DNA of 64,000 nt, from positions 70,907 to 134,906 of the forward strand of contig WSUB01000062.1 in NCBI GenBank assembly GCA_019633425.1. Direction: 5' to 3'. A program made the position numbers and the translations under genes. The DNA comes from Tulasnella sp. 424. Taxonomy: Eukaryota; Basidiomycota; Agaricomycetes; Cantharellales; Tulasnellaceae. The notes under the pieces were generated by a model, which searched no databases, was not told the DNA's origin, and worked only from the letters and a program-made list of their open reading frames with translations. Below are positions 37,596-48,131 of the stretch, piece by piece. Each line of letters begins with the position of its first letter. Within the stretch, counting starts at the first letter, position 1.

Positions 37596-39323
37596 TTATG
37601 GAACTACATCAGGTAAGACCGTCTCTGGATGTTGTGTGATATCCACTGGATTTTCGGTCGCTTTCGCAGCCTTCTCCCTCGCTAATCGCCCTTTCCCTCG
37701 TGCCAAATTCACGTCCTCCCAATTCAATTTCGCTTTCCGCATAAGCTCATCCGGGCGTTTGTATTGGGCCCCGAACCTCCGGATTTCCTCGTTGAATCGC
37801 TCTTCGGCATCGGGTGCTGACGACACCTCGGCAAGGAACGCGCGAATATCGGCAAAGAAGCGGGATAGGACTGAGAGGTTGTGTGCGGCCAGGAGAACGT
37901 GGGCTGTCATTTCATGGGTGTGAAGGAGATGGTGAATGTAACTCCTAGTGAAAGGTGGAGGTGCCTCTTCTTCACCCGCTGGTGATTCATCGATGCTTGA
38001 ATGGAGGATCGGAGTCGAGGAGAATTTGGGAGTGCAGGCAATGCACGGGCAGATCGGGAGACCCGGATCATGCTGTTCTGCGCCGCCACGAAGGCTTGTT
38101 GCAAACCGAGTAAACGCCATCTCGTACTCAACCTCGTACAAGTTCACCCCGATTTCAATAGCCTCCTCATCCACTTGAGGCGGGGTTGCTGGGAATCGAA
38201 AGTCGAGCGCGACGCCCCAATCGGCTGCTTGTTGAGCAAAATGGGAGTCGAACAAGTCCAACCCTGATTGGACGAATTGGAGGATGTCGTGTGGCGAATC
38301 GCACCCGCTCAGGAGTCGGGGTTTGCCCTCTGGCAGAGGTCGCAGGGAGGTTTGTGTCAGAGTGACAAGTTGGGAAGTACCGTCGTTTTCGGTTGAAGAG
38401 GTTTGTTGGAGTCTCTTGAGAGGCGCCAAGTCTACGGTGTACCCCGCCACACCATCGTTCAGAGTGTGGAAGCCAAGTGGTTGGAGTTCTCGTGCCTCCG
38501 AACCCTCCAGAGCTTCCAGGAGACCAGTGGCAAAGTCGTCCCGCGCAACGTCATCGAGCAGCCCGGCCATTGGAACGAAGACATTGGCGTGGTTGACCCG
38601 GAGTAGCTGACCCAACCATAGGAGAGACCGCTCGAGGCTCTTGACAAGGCGTTTTTCGGATGGAGGTGTGGAACTAAACGGTATGTCGCTTAGAGCGACG
38701 ACAATATCGGGCCGTATAGCTGTTATGTAGGAGTTGTACGCTGCCGGAGTGACCTATTTCACAACTTCTCAGTGGAACCCGAGAGGCGACGGTTTTTGGG
38801 CAGGGACTTACCGCACGAACCCCTCTCACACACAGAGCGCTCACAGAGTCTTTTCCGTTAGGAATTATGTCTCTGGCATCGTTCCAGTTCCTTAGTGAGA
38901 CTGAAACGATGTGCCTGGAAGGGTCAAATCCTAGGAAGCCGTGCAGGGGACGCTCGGAGGGGTAAAGGGTCGGCACCGGAGGAGTTCGTTCAAGGCTATT
39001 CAGTGAGTGAAATTACAATATAAGGTAATTGAGTGGTTCTGTTCGAAGTGGTATAATATCAATTGACTGACTGACAACGACTCAAAGGGCACATGAACCC
39101 AACCAATCGCGTCCGTTTTCTTGACGTGATCCCTCGAGAGATGTGGTATACTGCCACGTGCAGTCATGGTAAGAAAGTTTGGAGTTGAGATCTCGATTGA
39201 ATTAGAGTCTTGGCGGGGTAAAGTGAGAGTGCCGACTCGTGGCGAGAATGGCCCATTTCCATTGAGTCGACATCCAAGTTGGAAGGAGAGTGGTGGGGTG
39301 GCTGGCTGAGCGGATGTTGCCAT
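37596..39323 (-). CDS. QTRT2: Queuine tRNA-ribosyltransferase accessory subunit 2
   Basis: Three exons (introns 39078-38996 and 38811-38754) give 528 residues. The start at 39323 (MATSAQPATPPLSFQLG) is preferred; an ATG at 39350 adds nine residues. Family blocks include GSIPHLSRDHVKKTDAIGWV near the N-terminus, LHGFLGFDPSRHIVS, and the zinc site CPCIACTPKF followed by RSYIHHLLHTHEMTAHVLL. QTRT2 pairs with catalytic QTRT1 to exchange guanine for queuine at position 34 of tRNAs with GUN anticodons. It is found in many fungi, but budding yeast lacks it. Its presence implies that this fungus salvages queuine from outside sources. The first intron has a weak donor (GTTGTC), but only that site keeps the frame. 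Confidence 0.87.
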
Positions 39324-39749
39324 CCTGCGAAAGAAGAGTAGCGATGCCAATGTGAAATAGTATCCTGTGCCAGAGCCAAGAGAACGGTCTCGGTCTTACT
39401 GACTACAACTTGCTGGTCGTCGTTTGGGACGCAAGTCAAAGAGTGAGGAGTCACGTGATATTTGCTCGGCTGCTGGGTTTGTTTATCGACGCCACTCCCA
39501 CCGGCAGTGATTACGATTGCCCGAAGGATTTCCCAGTCTTGTTTCCTTAAACATCAATTCATGGATAATCACATACGCATTATGCGAAAGAAGACCAAAA
39601 ACGAAGGATTCAATCGTCCGTCTCGCACCGCTATCCCACATACGGCGTATGACGTTCAAGTTGCCCACCACAATCGCAATGTCGGACAACGCCTTGGAGG
39701 ATGTGCGCTTATCTCCATCTAGGCCCGAAGTAGCTATTTGCGATGTACA
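39324..39749. other. Region 5' of QTRT2, overlapping ORFs only
   Basis: Holds the QTRT2 promoter and leader. Small ORFs occur on both strands without motifs. Confidence 0.4.
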
Positions 39750-40007
39750 TCAGAATCGCCTCACTTTACTATCAGCCCCATTGGAATGTTTTGGACCCCA
39801 CCTGTTCTCGATGCGGCGCAGCCTCAAATCAATATCGTTCAGTCTCCCTCGATAATCCCTCGCAGAGTCAGCATGTCTCCGATTTATTAGGTGAAGTTGA
39901 TTCAGGATGAACGCATTGTTCGTCTCCATTTCCGCTATCGCCTGAGACTGCCCCCGAATTAATTCGCGGAGCAGGCGGTTATCGACACGTGTAGGTGGAG
40001 CGGACAT
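39750..40007 (-). CDS. Small coiled-coil protein, hypothetical
   Basis: An 85-codon ORF starting MSAPPTRVDNRLLRELIRGQ, with a heptad-like run of Leu, Ile and Glu through about residue 65, predicts one amphipathic coiled coil. It lies 220 bases downstream of the S1/P1 nuclease on the same strand. No family is recognised, no introns are evident and it could be spurious; a longer in-frame ATG exists at 40142. Confidence 0.35.
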   Translation of the reverse strand: MSAPPTRVDNRLLRELIRGQSQAIAEMETNNAFILNQLHLINRRHADSARDYRGRLNDIDLRLRRIENRWGPKHSNGADSKVRRF

Positions 40008-40229
40008 TGGCAATAGAGGCTTGGGAGAGAAGAGGTCTAGAAGGCGAAGTGGTGCGAAGGCTGTCAAGGTTAATGTAATGTATGAGGCGTTCGTGCAGCT
40101 CGCTTGTGTGAGATGAAGGCCGTGTGGTTGGATGACGGGCACAGTTAATCTGGGTCATCGGCGTTCGGCGCGGGTTTATTGATTCGCGGAGCGAAGTAGA
40201 TAGAATGACAGCACTACAGGCAAACAAGG

Positions 40230-41647
40230 TTACCAGAATCCAGGATAACCAGCGAAAATAGTGTTCAGCCATGCTGCAAGTCTCACACCGCCTAATGAGG
40301 TGATCTGCAGTCAGCCTCTGCATACTGCCGAATTAGGAACGAGGAGCATCTATCGCAGACACACCTTTTGCAATCTGCATCTCAATAATCGGGGCAGCAC
40401 CGTCGTAGTAGGCCCCGGAAGCTTCCTTCCCAGTCGGATCTGTCTTCAGGACATACGAGCAGACGAAAGAGTTGGCCTCCCGGGCCCAGACGAGTGGACA
40501 GGCCTTTGTGAAGAGTAAATCAGTTCATGCCACTATACAGCTGTCCAGGCAAATGAAGGGGCTACTCACAGCTCCAGCGTCGATGTCCGTACAAGATACC
40601 CAATCCCACTTGTGGCGACGGAATTGGCCGAACTCGAGTTCCTTGACGATCTTCTTGGTCCAAGCATTTACGTTCTCCGGGGTGAACGTTCCGGCGAGCT
40701 TTGTGGGCATTTCAGTATCCCAGACTTAGGTGCGAGGAGACCAAAGGTACGATTGGATCAACATCTTTTAACTTGAAAATCTCAAACGAAGTAGCCCTTA
40801 CTATGATGCAAGTTTACAACCGTTCCGTTCCAAGTGACGTTTATCTGATTACCTCCAATCGCAATAGCTTCGTCGTGAAGAGGCTGTTGGATGTCTCCAA
40901 GGAAGTGAGTGATCCACTTAAGGGCCTGAGCCCTCTGTTTCGCGTCAAGACTGTGATCTTGCACTCGAGTAGTCTACAGAATGGAAATGATTAGTAACGA
41001 TCCAGACGGTCTCAGTAATAGCCACGCACGTAGTTAGCGCTGGATATAAGAAGGGACAGAAGCCATGAATGTGAGCCCATTCGCGTTACCTCACCGACTA
41101 GACGATAGCATAAGGCACTTACATCGCAGACAAGATGCACCCACTATCACCACAATCTCTCTTATACTTTACGTTGCACTTCTTGGGCGGCTCATCCTCC
41201 GCGTCGACATAATGGAGGCTCGCCGAAAACGACCCCTCTGGCGTGTACCGAAAGTCGTCAGCCCAGCTCGCGATATCAACCAAAGTGATTTGTTTCGTCG
41301 GGGACGCAATGGGAGATAGTGTCAACGAGATAACTGATGCAGAAGTCGAGGTGGTTGCAGATGCTGCGCTGGTGGAGGAGCTGGACGCAGTGGAGACGAA
41401 TGGAGCGGGATCGTTCGCCAGGATTTTGTTCACGTGGGAGCGCGTCTCCGGAAGGAGGTATTGCATTGCAACGGATGCAACGGTCGCATGGCCTGTAATA
41501 GTGCACAATATGAAAGGACACGGCGACGTTTATTAGAAACGCGGGACAATGCCTTGGAGCGGAAAGGACCGTACCAAGGGGTCCCCAGGCATTTGCACCG
41601 ACAGCCAACAAGGAAAATCCTACTGCAGCGACGCTAAGCTTGATCAT
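40230..41647 (-). CDS. Secreted S1/P1-type nuclease
   Basis: Seven exons (introns 41574-41493, 41122-41040, 41029-40974, 40801-40725, 40569-40504, 40364-40292) give 326 residues. A signal peptide (MIKLSVAAVGFSLLAVGANA) ends just before WGPLGH, so mature Trp1 and the first His are zinc ligands as in nuclease P1. Other ligands: Asp in IASWADDFRY, His in LHYVDAEDEPP, the HFLGDIQQPLH cluster and NLHHIWDTEM. The enzyme hydrolyses single-stranded DNA and RNA and removes 3'-phosphates using three zinc ions. A Ser/Thr/Ala-rich insert of about 35 residues precedes SWADD and is unusual for the family. The third exon (41039-41030) is only 10 nt and supplies the conserved SAIANYT motif across two introns. 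Confidence 0.9.
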
Positions 41648-41799
41648 TTGATAAATATGCCAAGGAAGGTTGGACGTAGAGGAGAGAGAATGCGAAGTTG
41701 AGAAGGGGAAGCCGGGAACAAGACTGTCGAACTCCAGCACATCCCAGAATCTCTGGTAAGAGATCTATAAACGCCCTTCTCTCTTCGGCAGCGACAGGT

Positions 41800-42066
41800 T
41801 TATCTCAAGTTGACAGATACACGCGGAACGTCCTTCCCGTTCCTTTTCTTCATATGGCGTTTTGCAACGTTCGGTCTTCTTGGATTTTTTATCAAGGCTT
41901 TTATTTCTCCATATGGCATCGAGTCCACGGAGGCGCGTAGGTCGAAGTCGTTTAGAATCGCTGAGAAGTCCGGGGTAAAGTGTCGCGAAGCAATACGAAG
42001 CACAACGGTGGATGCATGGGTGGCCAACGTGGTTGGGGCAAAGAAGTTGGGAGGTTCGAAATTCAC
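41800..42066 (-). CDS. Short ORF, doubtful
   Basis: An 88-codon frame beginning MNFEPPNFFAPTTLATHAST with a basic tail (RRPNVAKRHMKKRNGKD). It is upstream of the nuclease on the same strand. The basic end is reminiscent of small mitochondrial ribosomal proteins, but no family is recognised. It may be an exon of a gene not resolved here or a chance ORF. Confidence 0.25.
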   Translation of the reverse strand: MNFEPPNFFAPTTLATHASTVVLRIASRHFTPDFSAILNDFDLRASVDSMPYGEIKALIKNPRRPNVAKRHMKKRNGKDVPRVSVNLR

Positions 42067-42506
42067 GTGGTCCGCGCAATGGTATTCTCACGGCCTGCGC
42101 CACCACCGGATGGTCTCCTTGCTAGACCTCGGTCTCTCATGTAGCATTGTGAAACAAAGGGGAAGAATGTAATGCGCCAAAATTTTCTCGCGCTTTGGAC
42201 ATTCTTTGTCACCGTGATATACGAACTACACGTAGTGTTGGAGAGAGCAACGGGCGAGCGCGATTCTTGTTACATCCTCCACGCCGTATTATTTTATATC
42301 ATGCTGTGGGAAATATGATATGGAGGCGAAGCTCGAGACAATTAATCTCGTTTTCAGAAGATCCTTTTCCTGTGATGACGGCGTCTTGGCAGTCGCTTGT
42401 CTCGAGAGACCACTTCAAGAACGACACAAGACGTGGGCATAAAGCAGATTATTTGGTTTGTTACTTAGTTGGGCATCTAATGGAGTCAATATCAAACGAA
42501 AACGTT
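42067..42506. other. Intergenic, no gene seen
   Basis: AT-richer stretch upstream of the doubtful ORF and downstream of the dioxygenase gene; nothing supported. Confidence 0.4.
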
Positions 42507-44139
42507 CTACGCGACCCCCAACTCCTTCCTCAACACCCTAATTTTATCATGGACCGTATCCGGCTCGACATAGCATCCCTTCAACCACCGATTACTCTCG
42601 CCGTCCGAGGCTGGACTTGCGTCATCCCCTGATTCATGCTCCGCGAAAGCCTTCCTCGCATGCAGGACTCGTCGATTATCGAAAACAATCAAATCTTCTT
42701 CCTTCAACAAAACCTCCAACCTGGCTTCCGGCCGTCGCAACAAGGCAGCGTATTTCTGGAACGCAGCGTAGAACTCGGGAGGGGTTGAAGCTGGGAATGG
42801 TGATTGGAATGGAGGGCCATAGTTGATTGCGGTTATTTTGGGTGGGGAAGAAGATGATGAGGAAAGGGGGGCGTTGTAAGGATTGACGACGATTGTTTTG
42901 TGCTTCCATGCTAAACGGTGGCCATCGTTGTCGTAGTGGAAGCCAACGTCCGTCGAGGCCAGCAAGTCAAATGCTTTCCGATCCTCTTCCCATAGTGTGT
43001 GTGCTGCTTTGAGACCGTCGACGAGGATCGATTGGCCTCCGGTGACGTTCCGGTTCCTCATACAGTGGATGAGTTGGTAACGAGGCGGGGTTTCAAAGTA
43101 CCTACGTGGGATAACCAGACAGCGTAAGTGGTCGATTTTGAGAAGGGCCAGTACGATTGACTTACAACAAATCCATGTGCAGATCAAGGTCCATCTCGGT
43201 AAAGGCGACGTTTCGACCGGGGAGGCCCCTTCGAGACGGGACACTCTTCACGTCCCACATTTTCCCCCACATGGTCTCTCGGACTTGAGAGAACATGTTG
43301 GCGATCTTCTGGACCTCCCAGTCTCCGGCTTTGTCCTTCGAAGTCGGTACTCCCTGAAGGAAGACGATCCCGTAATTGGTGAGCTGGGTTAAGACGTCTA
43401 GAAGCACGCGTTTGTTGCCGTTGAGCTCCTTCCAAGAATGGAAAAGTTTCCCCCCTCCATTAGGGTTGATGAGATCCTGCCGCAGCCACGGCACCATCTC
43501 TAGAGCGCTCTCGTGGTATCGTTCCCGGACTTTGGTATGATCCGCCCAGGTCTGGAACCACCTTTCGGAATACCGACTTTTATGTCCGCCAACGGCGTCT
43601 TGAGGGTATCCCTCGATCCCGGTGCTACCGGTATCGTGCTTCCATAACGGGCGGTCCCATTCGACTTCAAGATCCCAACGCGCGCCCTTGTCCCGGGAGT
43701 TGACCCAGGCTAGACGTTTTGGCTTGATATCGAGGGGGACGTCGGTGGTGCGGTGGAGCTTCTGACGGGTCTCTGGATGGACGCATGAAGGACAGGGACA
43801 GGAGTCTCTGAGCCAGACGTAGGGGAGGGTCGAAGGCGATCGGGAGTGGGGCAGCGTGAGGGCGAGATGGGTGGTTTGAAGATCGACGGAAGGGTTATTG
43901 GGGGCAGAAGTCAGCGAGACGAACCCCGCTGTTCCATCATGCTTAGAGTCGGAGCCGGATTTTCGAACTTGATTGTCTTTCGAGGATGCCAAACCGCCCG
44001 GCATGCCCGGTTGTGCCTTGGTGGTAGACACCCAACGTCGAAAACCGACCCCGCAAGAGGACTGCCTGTCGAAGGGTCGCATTATCACCCCTCTCCGCAA
44101 CGGCGCTAAACCGCTGGATATCATGCTGAGCTTAAACAT
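42507..44139 (-). CDS. Gamma-butyrobetaine dioxygenase / TMLH-like oxygenase, copy 1
   Basis: Two exons (intron 43165-43102) give 522 residues from MFKLSMISSGLAPLRRGV, an Arg/Ser-rich leader suited to mitochondrial import. The N-terminal zinc-binding domain shows WLRDSCPCPSCVHPETRQ. The TauD-type oxygenase domain carries the iron ligands in LDLHMDLL (HxD), just before the intron, and the distal His in RRVLHARKAF. Family enzymes use Fe(II), 2-oxoglutarate and oxygen to hydroxylate gamma-butyrobetaine (last step of carnitine synthesis) or trimethyllysine (first step). Sequence alone does not separate the two here. A diverged paralogue with the intron at the identical codon lies at 57,833-59,452. 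Confidence 0.87.
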
Positions 44140-45622
44140 GGAGTGTGTTCGAGGCTGAATGGCTTTGAAGAAAACGGTGGACGATTTGATGGCGGCTGGA
44201 GGAGAGCAGGAAGGGGGAGAGGAGGGGAAATGGATAAACGCCAGACAGGAAGGAAAGTGATATTGCTTGCATCTTAATGCTCCGGTACTTGAAGACGTCA
44301 AGCTTCGAGGGATTAAGTCGAGAGCCGGGCATGGGGAACTTGCCACGATCCGCCAAGCCACCAAGTGAACGCCAAAATGAAAATACGTCACCGGGGATCG
44401 GTGGCTTACATACGGGGGAAGGACCCCCCACTCCTACGGAGGTTACGTGCAAAAGATCTTGACAAAATTCCCGTTGTCCACGCAAAATTGGCGAAAGATA
44501 TCAGTTCTACACGTAACCTTGCTGCTGGCGCCCAGGCTAGTAGCGCTCGACTGCCATCGCCGTTATCCACTTTTGGGGTTTATGCGCGATGAGGTTTTAG
44601 GGATCTCCCCAAAAGGTGAAATCCTGAATTTTGGAGTCGAAATCCTCACTTTCGATTCTAGCTGAAAAAGTCATCCATTTTCCTCCCTGGTCGACCGCAT
44701 ACACCTGCCTCGGGGCGCTCTCGAGTCGTCACAGCGTCCGCCGCCCGAGATATCACTCCTGCGTATAACCTACGCAAAAATGCCCCCAAGATATCAACTC
44801 TGCACATAACCTATGTCCCCAACCCGTTATCCTTATCGCACATAACCTCCGCAGGGGGGTCCTACGGGGGATTGCCTCTTTCTCATCGTCCAAAGTGAGT
44901 TTCGGAGGGGATTTCATTGGATAATACATCAGCAATTCCCTGATACGAGCATGTCCGCGACATGAAGGCCTTCCACATGGCCGTCTTCAAGCTCTAGTGA
45001 AGAAGGGATTCACACGAGGCTTTTCGATCGCAGAACGCTGTTTAGACATTGCGAGAAGCTCAAAGAATGAATTGCTGATGGTTTCTGATTCACTTGCACG
45101 CCCTTATGACGTCATTTGCATCCTGCGGCACGTGCAAAACCGTTTCAATCACCATTGGCTGGAGTACGGGTGCCACAGCTTGATGATCTTGGTTCAGATC
45201 GTCGTGTCCTACGCGACCTAGGAGTTAAATCTGGCTGTGTCACATGAGTATCGAAGTTACGTTCACCGGAGGTTGGTCAATTCAACGGGGAAATAGACAT
45301 GCGTTGTCTATGCACTTGAACGTACTTGAATACAGTTGTGCCCTACTTACAACAGCCCCTCAACATCCCAGGCCACGACTTTTAAAACCCGGTTCGACAG
45401 TTGTCCCGGAGGACAGGCCTACGAAAGATAAGGTTTTTTTGGAATATCATTCCGAATTCGGAGCGTCTTGGGGTGCGACCGCCTGAGCGGGAATCGAGTC
45501 GCAGGTTGCTTCAGAACCTATCTTCTCCTCTTCCTCGATCCATTCTTCAAAGGGATACGACTCTCTCCAAGAATCATCCGTGGCTTCCTTCAAAAAAGGG
45601 AGCTCTGCCTCCAAGCCCGCGT
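44140..45622. other. Intergenic between dioxygenase copy 1 and kinase-cyclin copy 1
   Basis: Holds the dioxygenase promoter (44,140 onward), a short degenerate repeat (44,496-44,812) and the 3' flank of the kinase-cyclin gene. At 45,447-45,622 the next reading frame still encodes the former cyclin C-terminal tail (RLNAGLEAELPFLKEAT...) that copy 1 no longer reaches. Confidence 0.55.
44496..44812 (+). repeat. Three copies of a 24-nt degenerate direct repeat
   Basis: AGATATCAGTTCTACACGTA-ACCT (44496-44519), a variant ending GCGTATAACCT (44748-44771) and a variant ending GCACATAACCT (44789-44812) share the frame AGATATCA..TC..(A/G)C...TAACCT. A further partial CACATAACCT lies at about 44839. 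Their function is unknown; they could be regulatory or the remains of a terminal repeat. Confidence 0.5.
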
Positions 45623-48131
45623 TCAAACGACTTCCTCCCAATGGGATCTTGCCCAATCGTAGAAGAACTCCGAGGCCATCATTCTAGACGTCGAGGCAAA
45701 CATCTGGAAAAAATTCTCGAATCTTGGCGGACTACACAGATACCGCACCATGGAGGTCGCGGCGGGAAGTAACTTGTCCGTTCCGTAGCTTGTGCAGTGC
45801 ACTAGGCCCTCGGGCTGTTTCGATATGAGCCTGACAATCGCATAAAAGTTAAGGAATAAGGTCCTCCTCACCCAATCGAACTTTTTGAGAGATATCCTTG
45901 TCAACCAATAAGCAGAAGCTGCAATGACGCTGGGAGGGTATTCGAGAAGTTGAGGGTCGAAGCATTGCATCAGCACCAAGTATTTCGCAAGCCGGAAGCT
46001 CTTATGACGGGGAAATTACTGTTTAGTACAAGTAAAGTTAAGACTATTGTTCACTTACTAAGACGTCAGAGCCATCGGCAATTGAAATCCTTCTCAAGAA
46101 GGCGAGCGGATTTGGACATTCCAGATGCCAGCCCAAAGACTGACACAGTGCCAATTCGCCGGAAAGAAACATTTCCGCGGTATCCTCATCATTCGAGGAG
46201 TATTTCCACCAGTTAACCTGACGAGGGGTGCCCTCTTGGCTCTTGGCCGCGAGGGAAGCGCAGACGAGCCCTGTAAATGGAAACCTGGCCACGCGAACTG
46301 TCCGTACGGAGAGAAGCCGGTCGAAGAGGTTGACTGTCATCCAAAATGTCTCAGAAAGCAATCCCAATTCATGGAGCAGGCTGAGCAACTGGTCCACTAC
46401 GATGCCTCGCGCCAGCCACGCCTGCTCGGGAAGTTCGTCCATGAAGCGGTGACGGGGCATTCGGGCCGCCTATAATATATAGAGTCGCAGTACGTGAATC
46501 AGCAAGAGGAATATCTAGAATCGAAGGGCACCGACCTCTAGGTCTTGAAGGTACTGATAAATATCTTCAGCATATTCGCTGGACGATATGCGATCCTGGC
46601 TTGAATCTCCGTGATCGTTACGTCTGCCTTCGGTCAGGGACATCTCATTCTTTGAATCGCTTGAGTGGTGAGGTTGAGACCTGAAGGGGGTAGCGGGAAA
46701 CGGACTACGGAGCTGGGGGGCCACCCTTTGGGACTTCGAAACCGGTGTCCGGTCTTGCAGCCACGCCCTAGAGGACATCGTATGGACGGAGTCAGAACTG
46801 AAAGGGTATCGGCAGGGGACGTGCATACATTCTTTGTCTCTTTAAAGGCCTCGAGTCTGGAAACGCAACGTCGTTTGCCTTCCTTTTCGGCGTGCAAACA
46901 GTACTTAAAAGAGAAAGATTTGGGACCAGCGCCCCTCCATTAGCTCCATTCCTGGAGCCGTGGTTGAGAAGGACTCATTAAACACAGGTACAAGCAGACT
47001 CACACCCCAGACGTGGAAAGTTTGCTTGAGCTTTCGATGACCGATTGACGAGTCTTCGTGGGTGTCTCTGCAGTGGAATCCGAAAGATTGCGAAGGACGT
47101 CCAACATAGACGGGCGTTCCGCAGGGTCGTCCGACCAACACCGAGCAGCTTCCGCCCAAATTCGCAAGTACGATGTACCGTCAGATGCTGAGGGAGGTTC
47201 CATTGGTGGGCGAACTCCAGCAAAGATGACCCCGGCAATGATACTGCCCAAGCCGGTGTGATCGAAGTACGGTTCCTTGCCGCTCAAAACCTTCGAAGCG
47301 AGATGATAAATCAAGATCGTTTCACAGCTACAGAGCAGCAAAGTGAAAGTTACCTCGTATATAGTAATACCAAACGCATATACGTCGGTTTCAAAGCTCT
47401 TGGAGGCGCCATCTCGTAAGACTTCGGGGCTCTGCCAAGGTACACTCCCGGCCCCTTTAAGAGCGCTGAAAGTTCGAACGTCAACGTGTCTTGCGAGACC
47501 GAAATCGCAGAGTCGGGCACGATGATCCGAAGAAATGAGGACGTTGTTGCCTTTGACGTCTCCATGGATGATCCCAGGTTCGAACCGATGAAGATAGGCT
47601 AAACCCTCGGCAACCTCGATAACCTAGACAGATTGATGCAAAAGGTGAGTAAAACGTATCAAAGTGTTTCAGAGGCTAGGAGACTCAGAGAGACTTACCA
47701 AGCGACCCCTATCCGCATCGGGAAAGCTCGCCAGGTAATTCGGAAGCGAACCATATTCAGCAAAAGGTGACACAAGGTAGATAGAGTCTTCAACTGTGTA
47801 GGTGCCCAAGAAATTCAAGATACGAGGGTGGCTCAGCTTGACCCACACAGCCGCCTCCGTTTCTATTTGCTGACAGGTGGAGGCGTCAATTTGCTAAACG
47901 TTGGATGAAACAACGACCAAAGTCGGGATCTCTGGGGTATATGAAAAGGCGTACCTTCATCAAAGTTTCATTATAACTCCCTCGAGGGCGTTTCAAGGCC
48001 ACTTTGCCGGCGATCGGGTGGACGCCGGTGAACAAGTCACAGAATGCGCCAGAAGTGTTAGCGGGTACGGTGCTGTCGATCGAGATAGGGCCTTGTAGAG
48101 CGAAATCCGGTGGCTGAGCAGAGTCTGTCAT
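45623..48131 (-). CDS. Protein kinase-B-type cyclin fusion protein, copy 1
   Basis: Nine exons (introns 47954-47870, 47698-47624, 47353-47291, 47003-46952, 46828-46768, 46535-46470, 46058-46001, 45871-45815) sum to 663 residues in one frame. Residues 1-300: a tyrosine-kinase-like kinase with beta-3 Lys47 (GKVALKRPRG), HGD at 136-138, DFG at 156-158, SPE and CWSDDPAERPS; the glycine loop is degenerate. Exon 4 joins to exon 5 through a consensus GTGAGT donor into a linker with TPKRKAND. Exons 6-8 are a cyclin: YAEDIYQYLQDLE, FWMTVNLFDRLLSVR, CPNPLAFLRRIS, YPPSVIAASAYWLTR. The cyclin hydrophobic-patch motif reads RGIVVDQ where B cyclins have R..LVDW. Kinase and cyclin could be separate genes, but the linker has no good separate start. 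No PSTAIRE helix: the kinase is not a CDK. The C-terminus is shortened by a 4-nt difference from copy 2. Confidence 0.7.

Noticed and set aside
41243..41536. Plus-strand ORF antisense to the nuclease
   Set aside because: It overlaps exons with clear S1/P1 motifs and conserved splice sites on the other strand.
46515..46826. Separate cyclin gene starting at an ATG at 46826
   Set aside because: That ATG falls inside a 61-nt intron with consensus ends and a CTGAC branch; splicing it joins the linker to the cyclin in frame, and the homologous region of copy 2 has no such start.
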